This document shows, piece after piece, positions 7,430 through 8,180 of a DNA stretch of 8,180 nt (positions are counted from its first letter, which is position 1; each line of letters starts with the position of its first letter). The DNA lies in contig CAZCBN010000139.1 in assembly GCA_964496975.1 (NCBI GenBank), positions 1-8,180 of the forward strand, written 5' to 3'. Under the pieces are notes generated by a model. The model saw only the letters and a program-made list of their open reading frames with translations. It did no database searches and had not been told where the DNA came from. Both the position numbers and the translations under genes were made by a program. Source of the DNA: CAZCBN01 sp964496975 (GTDB lineage Bacteria > Planctomycetota > Phycisphaerae > Phycisphaerales > UBA1924).

Positions 7430-7508
7430 TGCCCCGATGCCCAATGCCTTGGTGCCTCGGTGCCTCGATGCCTCGGTGCCTCGGTGCCTCGGTGCCTGGA
7501 TGCCTCCC
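7430..7508. repeat. Tandem 8-bp repeat (consensus TGCCTCGG on +) in the gspE-gspF spacer
   Basis: Eight contiguous 8-bp units run from 7445 to 7508: TGCCTTGG, TGCCTCGG, TGCCTCGA, TGCCTCGG three times, TGCCTGGA and TGCCTCCC. Degenerate copies precede them at 7430-7437 (TGCCCCGA) and 7438-7444 (TGCCCAA, one base short), and an isolated TGCCTCGT lies at 7415-7422. On the transcribed strand the unit reads CCGAGGCA. The array begins just after the gspE stop and abuts a run of nine C at 7506-7514. Its function is unknown. It could be a minisatellite-like slippage product or an RNA spacer element. The repeat itself is plain from the sequence. Confidence 0.9.
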
Positions 7509-7516
7509 CCCCCCGC

Positions 7517-8180
7517 TCACTCCTCCGCCAGCGTCTCCCGCACCACCTCTTCGATCGACGTCATCCCCTCGTAGATCGCGAGCAGGCCGCACTCGCGGAG
7601 GCTCCGCATCCCGCGTCGCCGCGAGTGCTCGCGCAGCACCGCCGTGCTCGCCTCCTTCATCACGAGCTCGCGCATCCCGTCGTCCATCGACATGATCTCG
7701 AACAACGCCATCCGGCCCTTGTACCCACCGCCCACCTGGTCCGTCTTCTTGGGCCGGTAGAACTGACGCCCGCGCACCTTCTCCGGCGTCAGGTTCAGCT
7801 CCATCAGCTCTTCCTCGCTCGGCGTGTACGCCTCGCGCAGCGTCGGGTCGAGCTTGCGCACCAGGCGCTGCGCCACCACGCCCTCGATCGTCGCCGTCAA
7901 AAGGAAGGGCTCGAGGCCCAGGTCCACGAGACGGATCACCGAGCTCGGCGCGTCGTTCGTGTGCAGCGTGCTCAGCACAAGGTGGCCCGTCAGCGACGCC
8001 TGCACCGCGATCGACGCCGTCTCAAGGTCGCGGATCTCGCCCACCAGGATCACGTCCGGGTCCTGACGCAAAAAGCTCCGCAGCGCCTTCGCGAACGTCA
8101 GCCCCACCTCTTCGTTCATCTGGCACTGGCACAGCCCGTCGATGTCGTACTCGACCGGGTCCTCCGCCGTCAGGATCTTC
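7517..8180 (-). CDS. gspE: Type II secretion / type IV pilus assembly ATPase, GspE/PilB family, C-terminal part (5' end outside window)
   Basis: Cytoplasmic hexameric ATPase that powers pseudopilus or pilus assembly through the GspF platform. The window holds only the last 220 residues; the first complete codon starts at 8179 and the frame is open to the edge. Visible motifs, numbered from that codon: the Asp box TAEDPVEYD (4-12), Walker B with its catalytic glutamate in ILVGEIRD (44-51), and the His box LTGHLVLSTLHTND (63-76). RLVRKL follows soon after. GYKGRMALFEIM matches the conserved C-terminal GYKGR-G-(I/L)-(F/Y)E segment. Walker A and the N-terminal domains are off the edge. The CxxC...CxxC zinc motif usually found between RLVRKL and GYKGR is absent; that interval has no cysteine. 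The product ends at TGA (7519-7517). GspE and PilB cannot be separated on this fragment, but the downstream E-F-G-H-I-J-K order favours GspE. PilT is unlikely because a platform gene and prepilin genes follow directly. Confidence 0.95.
   Translation of the reverse strand, partial: KILTAEDPVEYDIDGLCQCQMNEEVGLTFAKALRSFLRQDPDVILVGEIRDLETASIAVQASLTGHLVLSTLHTNDAPSSVIRLVDLGLEPFLLTATIEGVVAQRLVRKLDPTLREAYTPSEEELMELNLTPEKVRGRQFYRPKKTDQVGGGYKGRMALFEIMSMDDGMRELVMKEASTAVLREHSRRRGMRSLRECGLLAIYEGMTSIEEVVRETLAEE

Noticed and set aside
7430..7508. CRISPR array
   Set aside because: Units are 8 bp and contiguous, with no spacers, so this is a simple tandem repeat.
5175..7574. 799-residue plus-strand ORF opposite gspF and the GspG-like gene
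   Set aside because: It is rich in Arg, His and Ala, with no recognisable domain, and lies antisense to clearly conserved genes. High GC makes stop codons rare in this antisense frame.

Overview
The window is a stretch of very GC-rich bacterial DNA in which every credible gene lies on the minus strand, so the operon reads from right to left. Read that way it encodes a secretion ATPase (GspE/PilB family, C-terminal part only), an inner-membrane platform protein (GspF/PilC family), and five consecutive proteins whose N-termini look like type IV prepilin or pseudopilin leaders. The order matches the classical type II secretion order E-F-G-H-I-J-K. The combination of high GC, tandem prepilin-like genes and pseudopilins far longer than proteobacterial ones suggests Planctomycetota, possibly Phycisphaerae. 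That taxonomic guess comes from general impression, not from a search. The run of exactly 10 N and two apparent frame breaks suggest a draft or metagenome-assembled scaffold.

Layout in transcription order: 8180-7517 gspE C-terminus (Asp box, Walker B and His box visible, but the usual zinc tetracysteine is absent). 7516-7341 is an intergenic spacer with a tandem 8-bp repeat. 7340-6036 gspF. 6035-5970 is a short spacer with a 14-bp duplication of the gspF 3' end and a GC-rich hairpin. 5969-4819 GspG-like major pseudopilin, broken by an apparent one-base frameshift near 4985-5000. 4822-3515 GspH-like. 3518-2319 GspI/PilV-like. 2270-301 GspJ-like, interrupted by the N gap at 1120-1129. From about 246, 218 or 140 down to 1 is a GspK/PilX-like protein whose start is uncertain. 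The G/H and H/I junctions are ATGA overlaps, which points to translational coupling.

How the parts should work together, from knowledge of the families: GspE hydrolyses ATP in the cytoplasm and drives GspF in the inner membrane. This promotes assembly of processed pseudopilins into a periplasmic filament built mainly of GspG, with an H-I-J-K tip that lacks Glu+5 only in GspK. The sequence shows that same Glu+5 pattern. A type IV pilus-like machine cannot be excluded, because no secretin, GspC/L/M or prepilin peptidase lies in the window.

I found no RNA gene, CRISPR array, insertion sequence or recognisable promoter. The most useful points are the oversized pseudopilins, the cysteine-free GspE C-terminus, the probable frameshifts, and the octamer repeat between gspE and gspF. 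I see no clear evidence of a wholly new system.
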